64,000 nt of DNA, taken from the NCBI GenBank assembly GCA_028571685.1, contig CM053140.1, positions 63,494,201 to 63,558,200 on the forward strand, given 5' to 3'. The notes beneath the pieces are model-generated. The model was not told where the DNA came from and did no database searches. It saw only the letters and a list, made by a program, of their open reading frames with translations. Positions 20,801 through 35,800 of this stretch are shown piece after piece; position 1 is the first letter of the stretch, and each line of letters opens with the position of its first letter. This DNA is from Heterohyrax brucei. Its lineage: Eukaryota > Chordata > Mammalia > Hyracoidea > Procaviidae. A program made the translations under genes and the position numbers.

Positions 20801-23800
20801 CTGTGATGGACCTCATCTGTGCTTCCTTGGGCTATGCGTCCCCAGCAGGCCTTGGTACCTCCTTACCACCTCCTTTGGGACCCCACAGGCAGAGATGGAG
20901 CTGGTCCAGCAGATTGGCATCCCGGCCAGTAAGATCATGTACAGCACCCCCTGTAAGCAAATTGCACATATCAAGTATGCTGCCAAGCATGGGGTCCGGC
21001 TACTGAGCTTTGACAATGAGACAGAGATGGCAAAGGTGGCAAGGAGTCACCCCAATGCCAGGTAAGCTGAGACCCACTTGGGTGGGGAGGCTGGGTTGGC
21101 ATGTGAGGGAGGAGGAAAGTTGGGGAGTAGAGTTAGGGCAGAGGGCCAAGCCTGGGGAGAAGGAGGCAGTGTTAGTGTCCCCCACTGTGGACCTAGTCAC
21201 AGTCACAGGAGGTTGGGGCAGGTGCTCCTGGGCTGGACCCAGGATGCCAGTTTCTGGCTAGGACAAAGGCAGAAATCCCTGTTAACAGCCCAGGCAGAGC
21301 AAAGCCTGTGGTGTTACAGAGGGCAGAGTCACAGACTGAGAGAATGAGGGGAGAGGGTGCCAGGGAAGCTTCTCAATGGAGATGGCATTTGAAGGGAGAC
21401 TTGAGGAGTGAAGAGACTTTGAAAGGGGGCATAAACATATATTAGGGTGAACTATGTGAGCAAATAAATACGCGGAGGTTAGAAACACCCTGGAGAAAAC
21501 ACCATGTCAGAAACAACATGGAGTGTTGGGTGAATAACTGAAACGTGGCTGGAATGTGCCACAGGCACGGGTGGAAGGGGACAGTGAATGATGCTGGCTA
21601 GGGACTCAGTGCAGACAAGTCAGTGCCGCACAGTTGGCTCAGGCTGTGGTTTCCACACTGTTACTGACTCCCTGAGGATGCCACGGTGAGTCCTGTGGTA
21701 AAGGGGAGTCCCGTTGGGCAGGCTCCCTGTGATTCACCCAGAGTGCCTTGCATTTTGTCTGTTTTACATGATACTGGGGTTCTCTTTAAAATTTTGTTTA
21801 AAGATAATTCCCTTTGTAAACAAAAAGTTTGAAAACTGGTTGCTGTGGAGACTGACTGGAGCTGCGGAGAGCTGATGAACCCTGACCCAAGGCCGGGCCG
21901 CGGGGATGGGAAAGCAGGGAAGCTCAGGACATTTGAGGGATGGATGGGACGGCACTCAGGAAGCGAGAGCGGTGCCCTGGGGAGGACTCGGGCACTTCCG
22001 AGCCATGTCACTCACGTATTTGGACTCTGAAAAGATGTATTTGAAGTAGAGGAGGCTGAGCTGCCTCAGCAGAAGTGTGCCCTGTGTCTCCTCAGGATGG
22101 TTCTGTGTATCACCACCAATGACAGCCACTCTCTGACCCACCTGAGCATGAAGTTTGGAGCGTCACTGAAATCCTGCAGACACCTGCTTGAAGACGCCAA
22201 GAAGAGCCATGTGGAGGTGGTGGGTGTGAGGTGAGCTCTGGGGTCTCTGCCATCCCCACCCATACCAGGCACACTGTCTGTTTCTTAGGCATTGATCTAG
22301 TCAGGGTGGGGTCTCCCCCAGGGCCTCCAAGAAAGGCCTGTCACTGGGTCTGCAATTATGCCCTTCGAGAACTGCCTGTCTTTTTAGAGAAGGTTTAGAG
22401 GGTTCTCCTGCCCTAACCCCACAGTTCCCCAGAAGGTCTGTTCCAGAGAGTTCCACCCAGACACCTGGCTTCCTGGCAGGTTTATAGCCTGTAGGCCAAA
22501 GACTGCAGTCACATCCTTGTTCCACCTATTTTCTTACGGGAAGAGGAAAGAAGGATAATAATCGCCTACCAGTATTGTGTTCACATCTGTACTTAAGATA
22601 TGCCAGGCACCATGCTGAGTGCTTCGTGTTCGTTACCCCACAGCCTTGTGTGGTGCAGGGTCTTAGCCTCACTCTATAGATGGGGGAAGTAGAAAACAGG
22701 AGAGTTAAATAGCTTGCCAAGGTTGCACGGCTGACTAAGAGGCACACCCAGCTCTGGCTGACTTTGGGGCCCTAGTCCTCATTTCAGAAGGCTCAACCCC
22801 AGGGCAGCGTGGCGGGATAGGAAGAGCACCAAGGGAAGAGACTTGGGGTCTAGCCCCCTGTCCACCATGTACATGCCATGTGGTCCTTGGCAATCCCTTT
22901 AACCTTTCAGGCCTGTACAAGACAAAGTCTGCCAGCTGGGGGTGGGCTAGTGGCACTGGTCCCCTGCGTGTGTGCCAGTGTTATCCCTCACTCCCTTTTT
23001 CCTTCCCTCCCTTCCTCCCTCCGCAGTTTTCACATTGGCAGTGGCTGTCCTGACCCTCAGGCCTACGCTCAATCCATCGCGGACGCCCGACTTGTGTTTG
23101 AAATGGGTGCCGAGCTGGGCCACAAGATGCGCATCCTGGACCTTGGTGGCGGGTTCCCTGGTGTGGAGGGAGCCCAAGTGCGATTTGAAGAGGTAACCCT
23201 GCTGCCGGGAGTGTCTGCACTGTGTTCTGAGGGGTGGGGGCCGAGGGCGGCGAGGGCTGTAGCAGCCACAGGGAGCCTGCTGTGCATGGTCCTGTGTGCT
23301 GCGTGCCAGGCTAGCGGCTTTCTCTGGGTTACCCCACTTGTTAGCCCATGCTACAACAGCTCAGTAGACCAGGGCTCAGAGAGGTTAGTTTACTTCCTGA
23401 GTGGAGGACAGAGCCCTGCTGGACACCCAACTTTGCCTGACACCAGCCCACACAGGTAGCCGGCCTCACAGGGTATATTTGCATAAACCATAGGCTTTCT
23501 GAGGGTTTGGTACCTGCTGTTTGCCTCAGGTGGACTGATAAGATGTTGGTGGGAGGGCAGGAGAAGGAAAAGGGCACCTCTGTGTCTACTCCCAGTCTAT
23601 TTGCTTGTGAGATGAAATCAAGAAAAATGTGTCTCAGTCCCCACTCCAACTATTAGGGGTCGCTTCTTTAGAAAAATCTTCAAGTCTTGACATATTCCAG
23701 TCTGGGAATTAACCCTAAGGATATAATCAGGGTCGGACACAAAGAATTAACCTCAAAGATGAGTATTGCGGCATTGTTTATAACGGAGTCTAGTGGATTT

Positions 23801-26800
23801 CTCTGGTCCATCTAACAACTGGGGATAGGTTAGATTACAGCACATTTTTTATAATGAAAGTAATTACGCATTTGGGAAGGTCATTCAGCATCTATTGAGT
23901 ATAACAGGCTATAAAAACATATACACAGTTCTATCATGTTTACCATAAAAGAATAGTGTTTGTATAAAAAAGAATTAAAGGAGCTACTTCAGAAAGTTAA
24001 CAATGATTATATTCCTCTGGATGGTGGAATGAGGGATGATGTTATCTTTTTCCTTTTCTGTAATCAAAATGTGTTGTTTAGCAAAATGGTGATTTATGAA
24101 AGACTCACATCAGGACTTCTGGAATCAGAGTACCACGTGTTATATCAAGAGTTCCCCTTCTCACTGTTGGGGACATCAGAGGAGGCTGTTTATACATGAT
24201 GACAGTCTCAACCCAGATCTGTCTTCTTCCAACCTCCCTGGCCAGCTGTGTGCAGTTACCAGCTGGAACCTCAGCAGCTTCTAGGACCTCCTTCATGAAC
24301 TTAAAGAACTTTTCAAGAATTAGAGTTGGAGCTGTAGCAAGTCTTTAGCACAAATGTCATACTGCAGACATGAAATTGTCCCCCCACCTTCTGTCTCACC
24401 CAGATTGCTTCTGTGATCAACTCAGCCTTGGACCTGTATTTCCCAGAGGGCTGTGGTGTGGACATCCTTGCTGAGCTGGGACGCTACTACGTAACCTCGG
24501 CCTTCACCTTGGCCATCAACATCATTGCTAAGAAGGAGGTTCTTATAGACCAGCCTACCAAGGAGGGTAGGTACCAAGTGGGCAGGAAAACCTCATTGTC
24601 TCCTGTGGCTGGGGACAGTGGCTCACTGGGCAGAGTCTGGTTGAAGCTCTTGCTTTAGAGAAACTTGCAATCAATTCCTTTCACTTCAAAGACACTTGGC
24701 ATTCTTTTTCCTAGGCATGTTCATATTTTGTGAAAATTAATTGCGATCAAAACAACCTTAAAGAGAATAGATAACTGTGTTAACTCCATTTTACAGATGA
24801 GAAAACGGAGACCGAGAGAAAGCAGTAGGGATTTGCTTGATAGCTGGAAAGCAATAAAGCCAGAAGTTGACTTTGTGTCTGCTTCCTTTCCAAAGTATAG
24901 GCTCATACTCACTCTGTTGCTTCTCATAGCAGTCAAAATAGTTAATGACAATCTATATGTAAGTCCACTCGACAGATGCCTGAACATGGCCATGGAGAGT
25001 TTGAGTCACTAGCCTAAGGTCACACAGCTGATGAGGGGCAGTGCTGGGGTTCAGGCCGGGATGAGAAGCCGCGGTGCCCACCTGCCTCCGTCGGCAGTCT
25101 TCTCTGCCCTTCCAAATCAGAGCAGATCTTCACTGCTGTGAGTGAGCAGTGTCAGGGACTCTGGTCTTGGCACTTTGGCCTCTGTCCTGGGACCCTTAGG
25201 CAGGAGAGGAGGGACAGATCTGTGCACTCTTCCCCAGAAAGGATCTGTGGGTAGGAGTGGTGGGTTCCAGGAAGAGTGTCCCATGGGGGGATGGGATTGG
25301 CATTCTGCTGGCCCCCTTTATAGACCTGAGGCATTGTCTTATCTGGCCCACCCAGGAGACTTGGCTTCATGTTCCAGCTCCTCCCTGACCCCACTGCGTG
25401 CCCCTGAGCAAGTGGCCTCTGTGTTTAGGTACACAGCCTTTGCAGCCGGGGCCTCCAGTGCAGGCAGGGGAGCGTGTCCTGGGCAGGCTTGTTCGCTGGC
25501 GGGAATGAGCATTCTCGACACCCTGGTGAACCTCCTGTCATAGTTGAGGAAGGGACTGTCCTTTTGCTTCAGGGCTCTGTCATGCTGAGTCCCCACTACC
25601 ACTCCCTTACATTGTTGCCCATGCTGTCCCTGACCCTTCCACTCTCCACAGAGGAAACTGGTTTGACCCCCAAGACCATCGTGTACCACCTTGAGGAGGG
25701 TGTATATGGGATCTTCAGCTCAGTCCTGTTTGACAACGCTTGCCCTACCCCAACCCTGCAGAAGGTGAGCCTACCCTATGGGGGCCTGTTTTCAATTAAA
25801 TGCTTAACAAAAACAAACACATCAGTTGTGTTTTTATCTAATGTTTTAAAAAAACAAAACACATTTCTTGTATAAAATAGGCAACAAGGATGAAGAAGGC
25901 TGTTACCCGTAATCCCACCACACAGAGTGAAGCTTTTTGAACATTATGACATTATTTCCTTTCAGTCTTTTTTTTTAATGCTCATTTATGCTTTTCTTCA
26001 TAAAACTGTGATCCTGTTTTATAGCCTGTCCTCCTAATTTAATATGGATGTAGTTATTTCCATGCCACTAACTAGGTTTTTGCTGCATGCTCTTTGGTAA
26101 CTACATGGTATTTGAACCAGTCTGATGGTTGGATATTTGGCTTCCTGTTTTCGAGTGTTGTTGAGTATATCTTGGTGTACATCTCTGATTATTGCTGTGG
26201 GGGTAAATTCCTAGAAGGAGAAAGAAACAGTTCAGGTTTAGTAGGTTTTTCCATATTAACAAGGGAAACAGTGATAGAGAAAACTCCCTCTAGACTATGA
26301 AACTCAGCCTAGGGCCTCCAGCAGCTCCAGTGAGCATCTTTCAAAGAGGAAAGAAAGGGTGCCATGGTATTTCCACGTCCTGGTGGTGCAGTGGTTAACA
26401 GCTTGTTAGCAGATTGAATCCACCAGCCAGTCTTTAGGAGAAAGATGCGGCAGGCTTCTTTTGTAAAGATTACAGGCTTGGAAACTCTATGGGGCAGCTC
26501 CACTCCGTCCTGTAGTGTCACTAGGAGTTAAAATTGACTTCATGGCAATGTTTGTTTGTTTTTTTTTTTTTAAAGACCTCTGCTCATGCCGCCCCTCTTC
26601 CTGGAGGAAAGCATTCATTAAAATGCCAAGCCAGCTGCTAGAACATTATGAGATTTGATACAAGTCTTTTCCTTTTCTTCCCATCCTGTGTGGTCTCAAG
26701 AACTAATTGGGTGTCAGCTCTTATTTGTAGATTTTTCTGGTCCCTTATCCCTGGTGGGGTACTGGTTAACTGCTCGCTGCTAACTAAAAAGGTCAGCAGT

Positions 26801-29800
26801 TCAAATCTTCCAGGCGCTCCTTAGAAACTCTGTGGCAGTTCTACTCTGTCTACGGGGTTGCTATGAGTCAGAATGGACTTGACAGCAGTGGTTTTTTTTT
26901 TTTTGGTGTCCCACTCCAGGCACAAAGAACCCCTCCCTCCTCCAGACTCCCACGTGCTGTGGGCGTGCCTAAGGGAGTCCTCATCCCGTGGTTGTATGGC
27001 TGTGGAAATGGTCCGCTTCAGCCTCCCTGATGTGCCGTGGAGTACAGACCTCTCCGCCCTGATGCAGTTGTCTAGCCTGTCTTGTTGTGGTCTCCCGCAC
27101 CCTCCTGCATGTAGCGGGGACCAGACCGGCAAACCTGAGGCTGTGGAGCAGGCGGCAGCTGCTTCCCTCTGCTCTTCCGTCTCCGCTCCCCCTCTTCTCC
27201 CTGCATGCCGCCTTCCCCCGTCCCTGACCCCCATTTCCTTTATCAGCTCCTCTGGGGAGGCCGACTGACTGTGGTCCCAGCCCATTACCCTGTCTGCCCC
27301 TCCAGGGTTTCTGGTTTTTGTTGTAAATTGGGTTTTAGGTGAAGGTTTACAGAGCCAGTTAGTTTCCTATTCAAGAGTTTATACAAAAGTTGTTCTGTGA
27401 CGCTAGTCACACTCTCCACAGTGAGCCAGCACCCTCCCTGTTACCACCCGGACTCCCCCGTTTCCATCCTCTGGTTCTTCTGCCCTCTCCTGTCTTCTCT
27501 TCTTTGGTTTTGAGTGGATGCTGCCCTTTTGGCCTCACAGGTTTCCTCACAGGTTTCACTGTTTATTTTGTCACTTCCAAGTTAGAAGGGTGTCTAAGGG
27601 CTATAGTCTAGGGGTTCCTCCAGTGTCAGACCTTATCTTTATGAATTTCAATTCTGTTCTACATTTTTTTCCATTCTAACAAAGAACTTCTAGTGTGATC
27701 CTTGTCAGAGCAGTCAGTAGTCGTAGCCGGGCACCATCTGGTTCTTTTGGGGTTTCTGTTTTGACTAATCTCTTGTTGATTTTCTTGACTTGGACACTGG
27801 GGTGCTGCTGACCCACTTTGCCATCTGTGCCATTCTTCCTCTCGGGGTTGCCAGTACTCCCTGAACCTGGTCATGTGACTCAGTCCAGCATAAGGCCCGC
27901 CATCTGATGTGCAGACCTCATTGTGCAGATGACAGCAGGTGTAACACGCTAGCCACAGTTAGGCTGGGATTGTGTCAGAGAGAGCCTGGCCAGGGTATCT
28001 GTGCCCCTCGCTGGTGGTGTGGCAGCTTGGTATCCTCACTCTTTGCTTCCAAGTGTTTTGTTTTTGGACAGCAGGTGTAGAAAGTTGTAATACATAAAAT
28101 CCTTTGTTCAAAGCACACTTCTCATTACTGGATCATGCTTGGCCTCTTTTGTTTTTCTTAAATTCAACAAATATTTTTTTAGTACTCTCAGTATGCAAAG
28201 TACTGTGCTAAGACTTGCAGAGGACAATAGGTGAGTAAGAATTGTCTCTGCCTTGGAAATATAGTCTTCTTGGGTAAAAAAGATTTATAGTTTTAGATGT
28301 ATGAGGTCAGACAATTCAGTCTGCAAATGTAATGTTGTAAGTGCTGCATACCTCAATGCTGAATATCACTACAGTCACCTTTGAAGTACTCCACTTGGGA
28401 AGGTATGTATCAATGCCAGTGCCTAGTCCACCCTTCAGAGCAATTTTGAAACTCTTTCTGGAATGGCCATTGTGCACAGTGGCTCAGTGGGAAGTTCTCA
28501 AACTTAATTGTACAGTTGTCTGTAAGGGAGTTTTTAGCCAGTAAACAAGTCACTGTATTAGAACACCCTTCCTACTCATCTGGCCCACAATAACTTTTTT
28601 CTTTACCGGAAGATAAAGAAAATACTGAAAGGAAGACATTTTGATAACATTTACGACATCCAGGTAATACAACAACAGCTCTGATGGCCAGTCCAGAAAA
28701 AGAGTTCCAAAATTGCTTTAAAGGGTAGACTAGGTGCTGGCATGGTTGCATAGCTTCCCAAGGGGACTACTTCGAAGGTAACCATAGTGACATTTAGCAG
28801 TGAGGTATGTAGCATTTTTTCTATGATGAGTTCACCAACTTAATTGTCAGGCCTTGTGTGGTATTTGTGTGACTTGTACATAAGCTACAACAGTGTCATG
28901 AGAAAGGAACAATTGCTATTGAATTTTTTTTTTCAAAAAACATTTTTGTATGTGTCTCTAAAAGATAACAGCTTCTTAAAACACAACCACAATGCTGCTA
29001 CCAAGTAGAAGAACACCTCCCTAGTAGCTACAGTCATCTAGTTGGTGTTCATACATCCCCACTGTTTCTTGAATGGTCTTGGTGGTTGATTGGCTGAAGT
29101 CAGGAGCCAAAGAAGATCTGCACATTATGTTTGGCTGATATGACTGTCTACATCTATCAGTTTTAGGGGGGCAGTTTAGTTGTTGAAGAAACTAAGTTGC
29201 TTTTCCTGTAGAATTTTCTGCTCTGTGGATTTTTCAGATTGATGAATTTCTCTTGGGTGTTACTGAACATGTTTCATTGTGCCCTATATCTTTTTGAAAC
29301 TAGATTTTGTGGCTTGATTAGAGTTTGATTTTATTTTTTTAATAAAAATACTTTTTTGTTTTCCAGTGTAACAAGAGTCCTTATCATTTTGCCATCTCAT
29401 CCCTGTCTCCCCTCGGTGCACAGTCACCACTGTCTTGAATCATGTGTTTATTATACCCTTGCTATCTTCTTTTGTGTAGGTTTTATCATATCAAAATATA
29501 TTCCAAAAATATATTTGTATGTGACTGTACTTTATTTGCTTTATAAAAAGGGTATTACGATGTATACAGCTATTGTGGATTTTTTTTTTCATTTAATATC
29601 ATAGTCTAAGAGTCTAGCTGCAGGTCACTAGAGTGTATTCACTAGACTGCTGTATAACACTCTGTTGGAGACTACATGGCAGCTTTTTTTATCCACTTTA
29701 TTTGAATTGTCTCCAGGTTTTTGCTACTATGAATACAGAAGTTATGAATATTCTTGCTCTTATCTCTGTTATCCATGTGTCTTTTGTACACAAGCAGTGA

Positions 29801-32800
29801 GTGGAATGTCTGGGCACAGAGCACAAAAATGTTCAGCTTTATGAGACAGTACTCATGTGGTACTGCTCTGACAGAACTGCCACGAGTGGATGGCTTTAAC
29901 AAAGAAAAGTTTATTCTCACATAGTCCAGTAGGCTGGAAATCTGAATCCAGAGTGCCAGCTCCAGGGCATACACTGTCTCTCTTTTGGCACTCGAGGAAG
30001 GTTCTGTGTTACATCAGTCTTTCTTTGGTCTGAGAACATCTCCACGTAGGAACCTCAGGTCCGAAGGATGTGCTCTGTTCTTGGTGCTGCTTTCTTGATG
30101 GCGTGAGGTCTCCACTCTCTGCTTTCTTACCTTCCATCTTTTATAGGTTAAAAGATGGTATGGGCCACACTCCAAGGAAATTCTCTTTACCTTGGAGTGG
30201 GGAGGGGAGCTTAGGAATGGTGTTATAATCCCATCCTCATCCTCTTTAACATAGTCCAGTGTATTAACCAGAGGCAGAGATTAGGATTTACAGCATAGGA
30301 AAATCATAGAATGGAGGGCAGTCACACAATACTGGGACTCATGGTCCAGTCAATTTCCTACATGCATTTTGGGGGGCCGGGTGGGCAACGGTTCAATCCG
30401 TAATAGTATCAAACTACTTTCCACAGTGGTCATACTAATTTATAGTCCAGCAGCAGTGAGTAGAAGATTCAGTGGGTTTACCTCTTTCCCATCATGTGAT
30501 AGTGCCAGACTTGAGCGTTTTTCCCAATTGAGTGACTGTAAAATGGTATCACACTGCATCTTTGCATCTCCCTGATGACTAATGAAGTTGGATGTTACTT
30601 ATTTACCATGCATGTTTTCTCTTTTTTCAGAGACTTTGTAACTTTCTCTATTAGTTTTCTAGGGCTTGCCATCACAAAGTACCACAAATTGATGACTTAC
30701 AACAGTAGAAATTGATTTTCTCACAGTTTGGGAGGCTGGAGGTCTAAAATCAAGGTGTTGCTAGTAGGCCATGCTCCCTCTGAAAGCTCTAGGGAAGATA
30801 CCTTCCTGAACTCTTCCTAGCTTCTGGTAGTCAGTGGCAGTCCTTCGCCTTCCCTGGCTTGCAGCTGCATCTCTGCCTCCATTGTCACATGGAGTGACAG
30901 TGTGTGTGTGTGTCTCCACATGGCTTTTTTTTTTTAATTGTGATTAAGTGAAAGCACACAGTCCAAATCGGTTTTGCATGCCCACTTATTTGCAGCTCCC
31001 TCTCTTCTCCCCACCTGGTTATAGCACACCCCTCCTTTCCATTCCATACTTCTAGTGTCCCCCTCAGCAAGCATCTGTCCCTTCCTCTCCACCCTTTTCT
31101 CTCCCATCTAAAAGGAGACCAGTAGGATTGCCTCCTATAAATGCATAGAACCATAAAGTGCACACACCATATGGTCACACTGTGTCCCTGGGTCCAGTCC
31201 ATTTTTGTCTGAAGAGTTACCCTCATTGCTGGTTTCTGGTCAGAGATAGCAGGCCGAGGGCCTATGTTCTCATGGGAGTGTCAAAGCTGTTGGGCCATCA
31301 ATTCAATTCTTTTAGAAGAGTTTTTGGGCTGCACTCTTCTTTTTCTTGTGTTGGCTTAGGGACTCTGCATTGTGTCTCCCATCACGGCTGTGTTTGGTGG
31401 TGGCCAGGCACCATTTGATTCTTCTTGTCTCATGTTGATACAGTCTCCCATTCACATGGATCCTTCTGTCTCCTGGGCTCTTCTTTCCTTGTGTCTGTTG
31501 GTGGTGGTCATCTCTTCTGGATGCATTGACATCATTTGGTGTGCTTCCGGTGGCAGCTTGCTAGCTTTTAAGACCCCAGCTGACACACACCAGTATGAGG
31601 TGCAAAAGACTCTCTTAGCAATAGACTAGTTATGCCAATTGGCCTCGATGTCCCCTGAATACATCTACATGGCTTTCTTATAAAGATTCTAGTCATTGGA
31701 TTTAGAGCCCATTTTAATCTAGTATGGGAACCCTGGTGATGTGGTGATTAAGTGCTTCGTCTGCTAACCAAAAGATCAGCAGTTTGAACCTGTCAGGCAC
31801 TCGTTGGAAACTCCAAGGGATAGTTCTACTCTGCATTATAGGGTCTCTATGAGTTGGAATTCACTTGTTGGTAGTGAGTTTGTTTGGTTTTAGTCCAGTA
31901 TCAGCTCATCTTAACTTAATTACATCTGTAAAAGCTGTATTTCTAACTAATGTCACATTGACAGGTAGCACGGTTGGGATTTCAGTGACTTTTTGGAGGA
32001 CCCAGTAGAACCCAGAACCTCCTTTAGCTATTGCCCTTCATATCCAAGCTTCTTCCTAACTGGTTTACACTCATGGCCCCTGCTCCCTCCACTCCATGCA
32101 CTCTCAGAAACTGCCCCGTGACTTTATACAAGATGCCTTGTAAAGTCTATCTGTGTCTTCCATGATGCTAGACCCAAAGGTGGTTCTTGTGTCCTCAGTA
32201 GCAATATTTATCACAGCTGATCCTCCTTCCTTTCATCTTTGGCTTGACTGTCCCATCTTCTGTGACAACATTCCTGGCCTTGCCTGCCCCTCTGACTGTT
32301 CTCCCTTACCACCCTAGTGGTTCTTCCACTTTGTATCTTCTGAATGTTGACTAGCTCAGGCATCAGTCCTTGATCCTCTTTAATGTTTATGCTCACTTTC
32401 TAGCAGAACTCTTCCACAGGGAGGCTTTGTATATCTTTTATACTGTAACCACTTCCCAGTATATATCTCTACCCTGGGCTGCACCCGTGAGCTACAGATT
32501 CACGTAGCCAATTGCCCACTTGACATTTCTAATTGTGTGTCTCACAGGCATCTCAAATTAAATTGTTTAAAAAATGAACTATTTAAAAAATATATTACAT
32601 AGAAATACAATGGGTTTTTGCATATTTTGAACTTAGGTTCTGTTACTTTGCTGAAGTACCATAATCAGTTCAAGAAGTTTTTAAAAAATTTCAGATTTTT
32701 TTTTGGTTGTTATTTTCTGTGCATATATATGTTTATATACAATTGTGATAAAGATATATACGACAAAACATTTGTCAAGTCAGCACTTTTTATGTGTCTT

Positions 32801-35800
32801 ATTCAGTGATTAATTATGTTCACCATGTTGTACAAAATGTTGCCTGTATTCTTTTCCAAGTTACTGTACCACCTCTGACAGAAATTCCAAAACTGGGCTC
32901 TTCTTGATTTCCAACCCCAAACCTTCCTCCCCTAAGTCGTGCCCTCTCAGTAAGTTGCACTGTTAGCCAGCCAGCTGTTCAACCTAAAGAAACTTTGGCA
33001 TTATTCTTGCTTCCCCTCTGTTCCCACAGGCAAGCCACCTGCAATTCTTGTCAAATCTAATTCCGTAATACATTTTGAACCCATCTCATTCTTTCTTTGC
33101 ATCCCCCACTAATTCAAGCCACCCGTCGTCTCCTGCTGGGGCTACTGCATTCACTGGCTTTCTGGCCTCCACTCCAGATTCCCTGCTGTCCATTTTCCAC
33201 TCAGCAGGCAAAGTGACTATTGTCCTTTGAGTTGTGTTCCTGTAAAATCTGTGTCAATTTGGCTTGTCCGTGAATCCCAGTACTGTAAATCCTATCTCTG
33301 TGATGTTAATGAAATGGGATTAATGGCAATTATGTTAGTGAGGCAGGACCCAATCTACAAGATTAGATTGTATTTTAAGCCACCCTATTTAGAGATGTAC
33401 AAGAGAGAAGCCAGCAGAAAGACTCCGAGACCTTGTACTACCTCCAGAGCCGACAAAGAGAGAAAGGTTTCTTTTGGAGCTGGCGTCCTCAATTCAGACT
33501 TCTAGCCTCCAAGACTATGAGAGAATAAATTTCTCTCTGCTAAAGCTGTCCACTTGTGGTATTTCTGTTACAGCAGCACTAGATGACTAAGGTGGTGGCC
33601 TCTTAAAAATGCAAAGGTCGTGCCCCTCCCTTGCATCTAAGCTTCAGTGACTCCCCGTCGCTCTCAGAATAAAATCCAGACTCCTCACCATGGCCGGTGA
33701 GACAGCTGCCCACACCTCTTCAGCCACATCTCTCACCACCCTTCCACCTCTCACCAGGCTCCAGGCCCCACTGGCCTCCCTTGTGCTCCAGGAACACCTA
33801 AGCTTTTCTGACCTGGGGGTCCAGAGTGCTCTTCTACTCATTCCTGAGATGTTGCCTTATTTTCTTCCCTGTGTCTCAACTGAAATGCCACCTTTTGAGG
33901 GGAGACCTTCACTGACCATCCTTACCGAAGTGAGCTCGCCACCCGCTACGAGATAATTTTGTCATCCTGTTTATTTTCGTTATAACACACTATAATCTTT
34001 AATTACATTTTTAAAATATTGACTATAGTCTGTGTTTCCACTAGTATATAGATTCTATGAGGGCAGTCACCTTGTCCAACTTGTTCTCTGTATCTTCATA
34101 GTTGTTGTTGTTGATAGGTGCTGTCAGGTTGCTTCCGACTCATAGTGACCGTAAGCGCAGCAGAACGGAACGCTGCCTGGTTCTGCACCATCTTCACAAC
34201 CATTGTTATGCTTAACCATTGTTGTAGCCATTACATCAATCTATCTCATTGAGGATCTTCTTTTCTGACTTCTTTTTGGTGACTTTACCCAGCGTGATGT
34301 CCTTCTCCAGGGACTGATGCCTCTTGACAATATGTCCAAAGTGTATGAGACCTAGTCTCTCCATCCTTGCTTCTAAGGAGCATTCTGGCTGTACTTCTAC
34401 CAAGACAGACTTGTTTCTTCTCTTGGCAGTGCGTGGTATATTCAGTGTCATTCACCAGCATCACATTTCAAAGGTGTCAGTGCGTTGGTCTTCCTTATTC
34501 ATAATCCAGCTTTCACATCTTCTTCATATAGTGCAGTTTCTCAGATTATTTGCTGAGCACATGGAGTGAATAGGTATGGTGAAAGAATGCAACCTTGACA
34601 CACACCGTTTCTGACTTTAAACCATGCAGTGTCCCCTTTGTTCTGTTTGAACCACTGCCTCTTGATCCATGTACAGATCCTTTATAAGCACAATTCAGCA
34701 TTCTGGAATTTCCATCCTCCACAATATTATCTGTAATTTATTATGATCAATAGAGTTGAATGCCTTTGTGTAGTCAATAAAACACAGGTAAACATCTCTT
34801 GGATATTTTCTACTTTCAGCCAAGATTCCTCTGACATCAGCAGTGACGAGCCTGGTTCCAGGCCCTCTGGCAGTACCTGTCAATGTACTATTGCAGCCAC
34901 TTTTGAATGATCAGCAAAATTTTACTTGTGTGTGATATTGATGATATTGTTCTATAATTTCCATATTCAGTTAAATCACCTTCAGTTGGCCAGGTAGACA
35001 TCTTCCACATTTCTTGGTATAGAGGGGTGAGCATTTACAGAGCTGCATCTGTTTGTTGAAACAATTCAACTGATAGGCGGTCGATTCCTGGAGGCTTGAT
35101 TTTCAGCCATGTCTTCAATGCAGCTTGGACTTCTTCCTTCAGTACCATTGATTCCTGATCATATGCTACCTCTTGGTTGGATAGTGACCAATTCTTTTTC
35201 ATATAATGACTCTGTATTCCTTCCATGTTCTTTTGATGCTTCCTGTGTCATTTAATATTTCCCCCATAGAATGTTTCACTGTTGCAACTTAGAGCTTGAG
35301 TTTTTTTCTTCAGTTTGTCTAGCTTGAAGACCTGTCTTTTGGTTTTCTATCTCCAGCTCTTTGTACATGTCATTATAATACTTTATTTTGTCTTCTTGAG
35401 CCACCTTTTGAAATCTTCTGTTCAGTTCTATTACTTTATCATTCCTCCTCTTGTTTTAGATACCTGATGTTCGAGAGTAAATTTCAGAATCTCTTCTGAC
35501 ATCCAGTTTGGTCTTTTCTGTCTTTTAAATGAGCTCATACTTTCTTCATGGATGATATCTTTGTTGTGATTCCACATCTCTTATGATCTTTGGTTATTAC
35601 TGTTCAGTGTATCAGTTCTGTTCTTGAGATGGTCTCTGAACTCAGGTGGGATGTACTCGAGGTTTACTTTGCCTCTCATGGACTTGTTCTAATTTTCTTC
35701 AATTTTAGTTGAATTTGCATATGAGCAACTGACGGTCTGTCTACAATCATCTCCTGGCCTTGTTCTAACTGATGAGATGAAGCTTTTCCATAGTCTCTTT

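Larger units (their letters stand above)
10846..20888 (+). other. AZIN2 intron after coding exon 2 (10.0 kb, repeat-rich)
   Basis: A GT-AG intron. Contents in order: foldback mariner (11311-11872), AfroSINEs (12141-12306, 12993-13194, 13209-13347), MIR-like sequence (13650-13860), L1 tail (14281-14800), AfroSINE (15191-15358), internally deleted RTE (15832-16215), AfroSINE (16369-16522), L2-like duplicated block (16540-17600), MIRs (17650-17830, 18570-18735), AfroSINE (18146-18342) and L1 3' UTR pieces (19140-20600). No exon or independent gene was recognised. Confidence 0.85.
30645..32015 (-). repeat. MLT1-type LTR split by L1 and AfroSINE insertions
   Basis: LTR sequence occupies 30645-30927, 31667-31722 and 31897-32015. 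The order of conserved blocks continues across the two insertions, so it is one older LTR opened twice. Subfamily assignment is tentative. Confidence 0.65.

Noticed and set aside
26821-27285. Long overlapping open frames on both strands (154 and 131 codons) in unique GC-rich intronic sequence
   Set aside because: They overlap antiparallel, partly run into an AfroSINE, have no recognisable domain and no splice context; GC-rich DNA produces such frames by chance.
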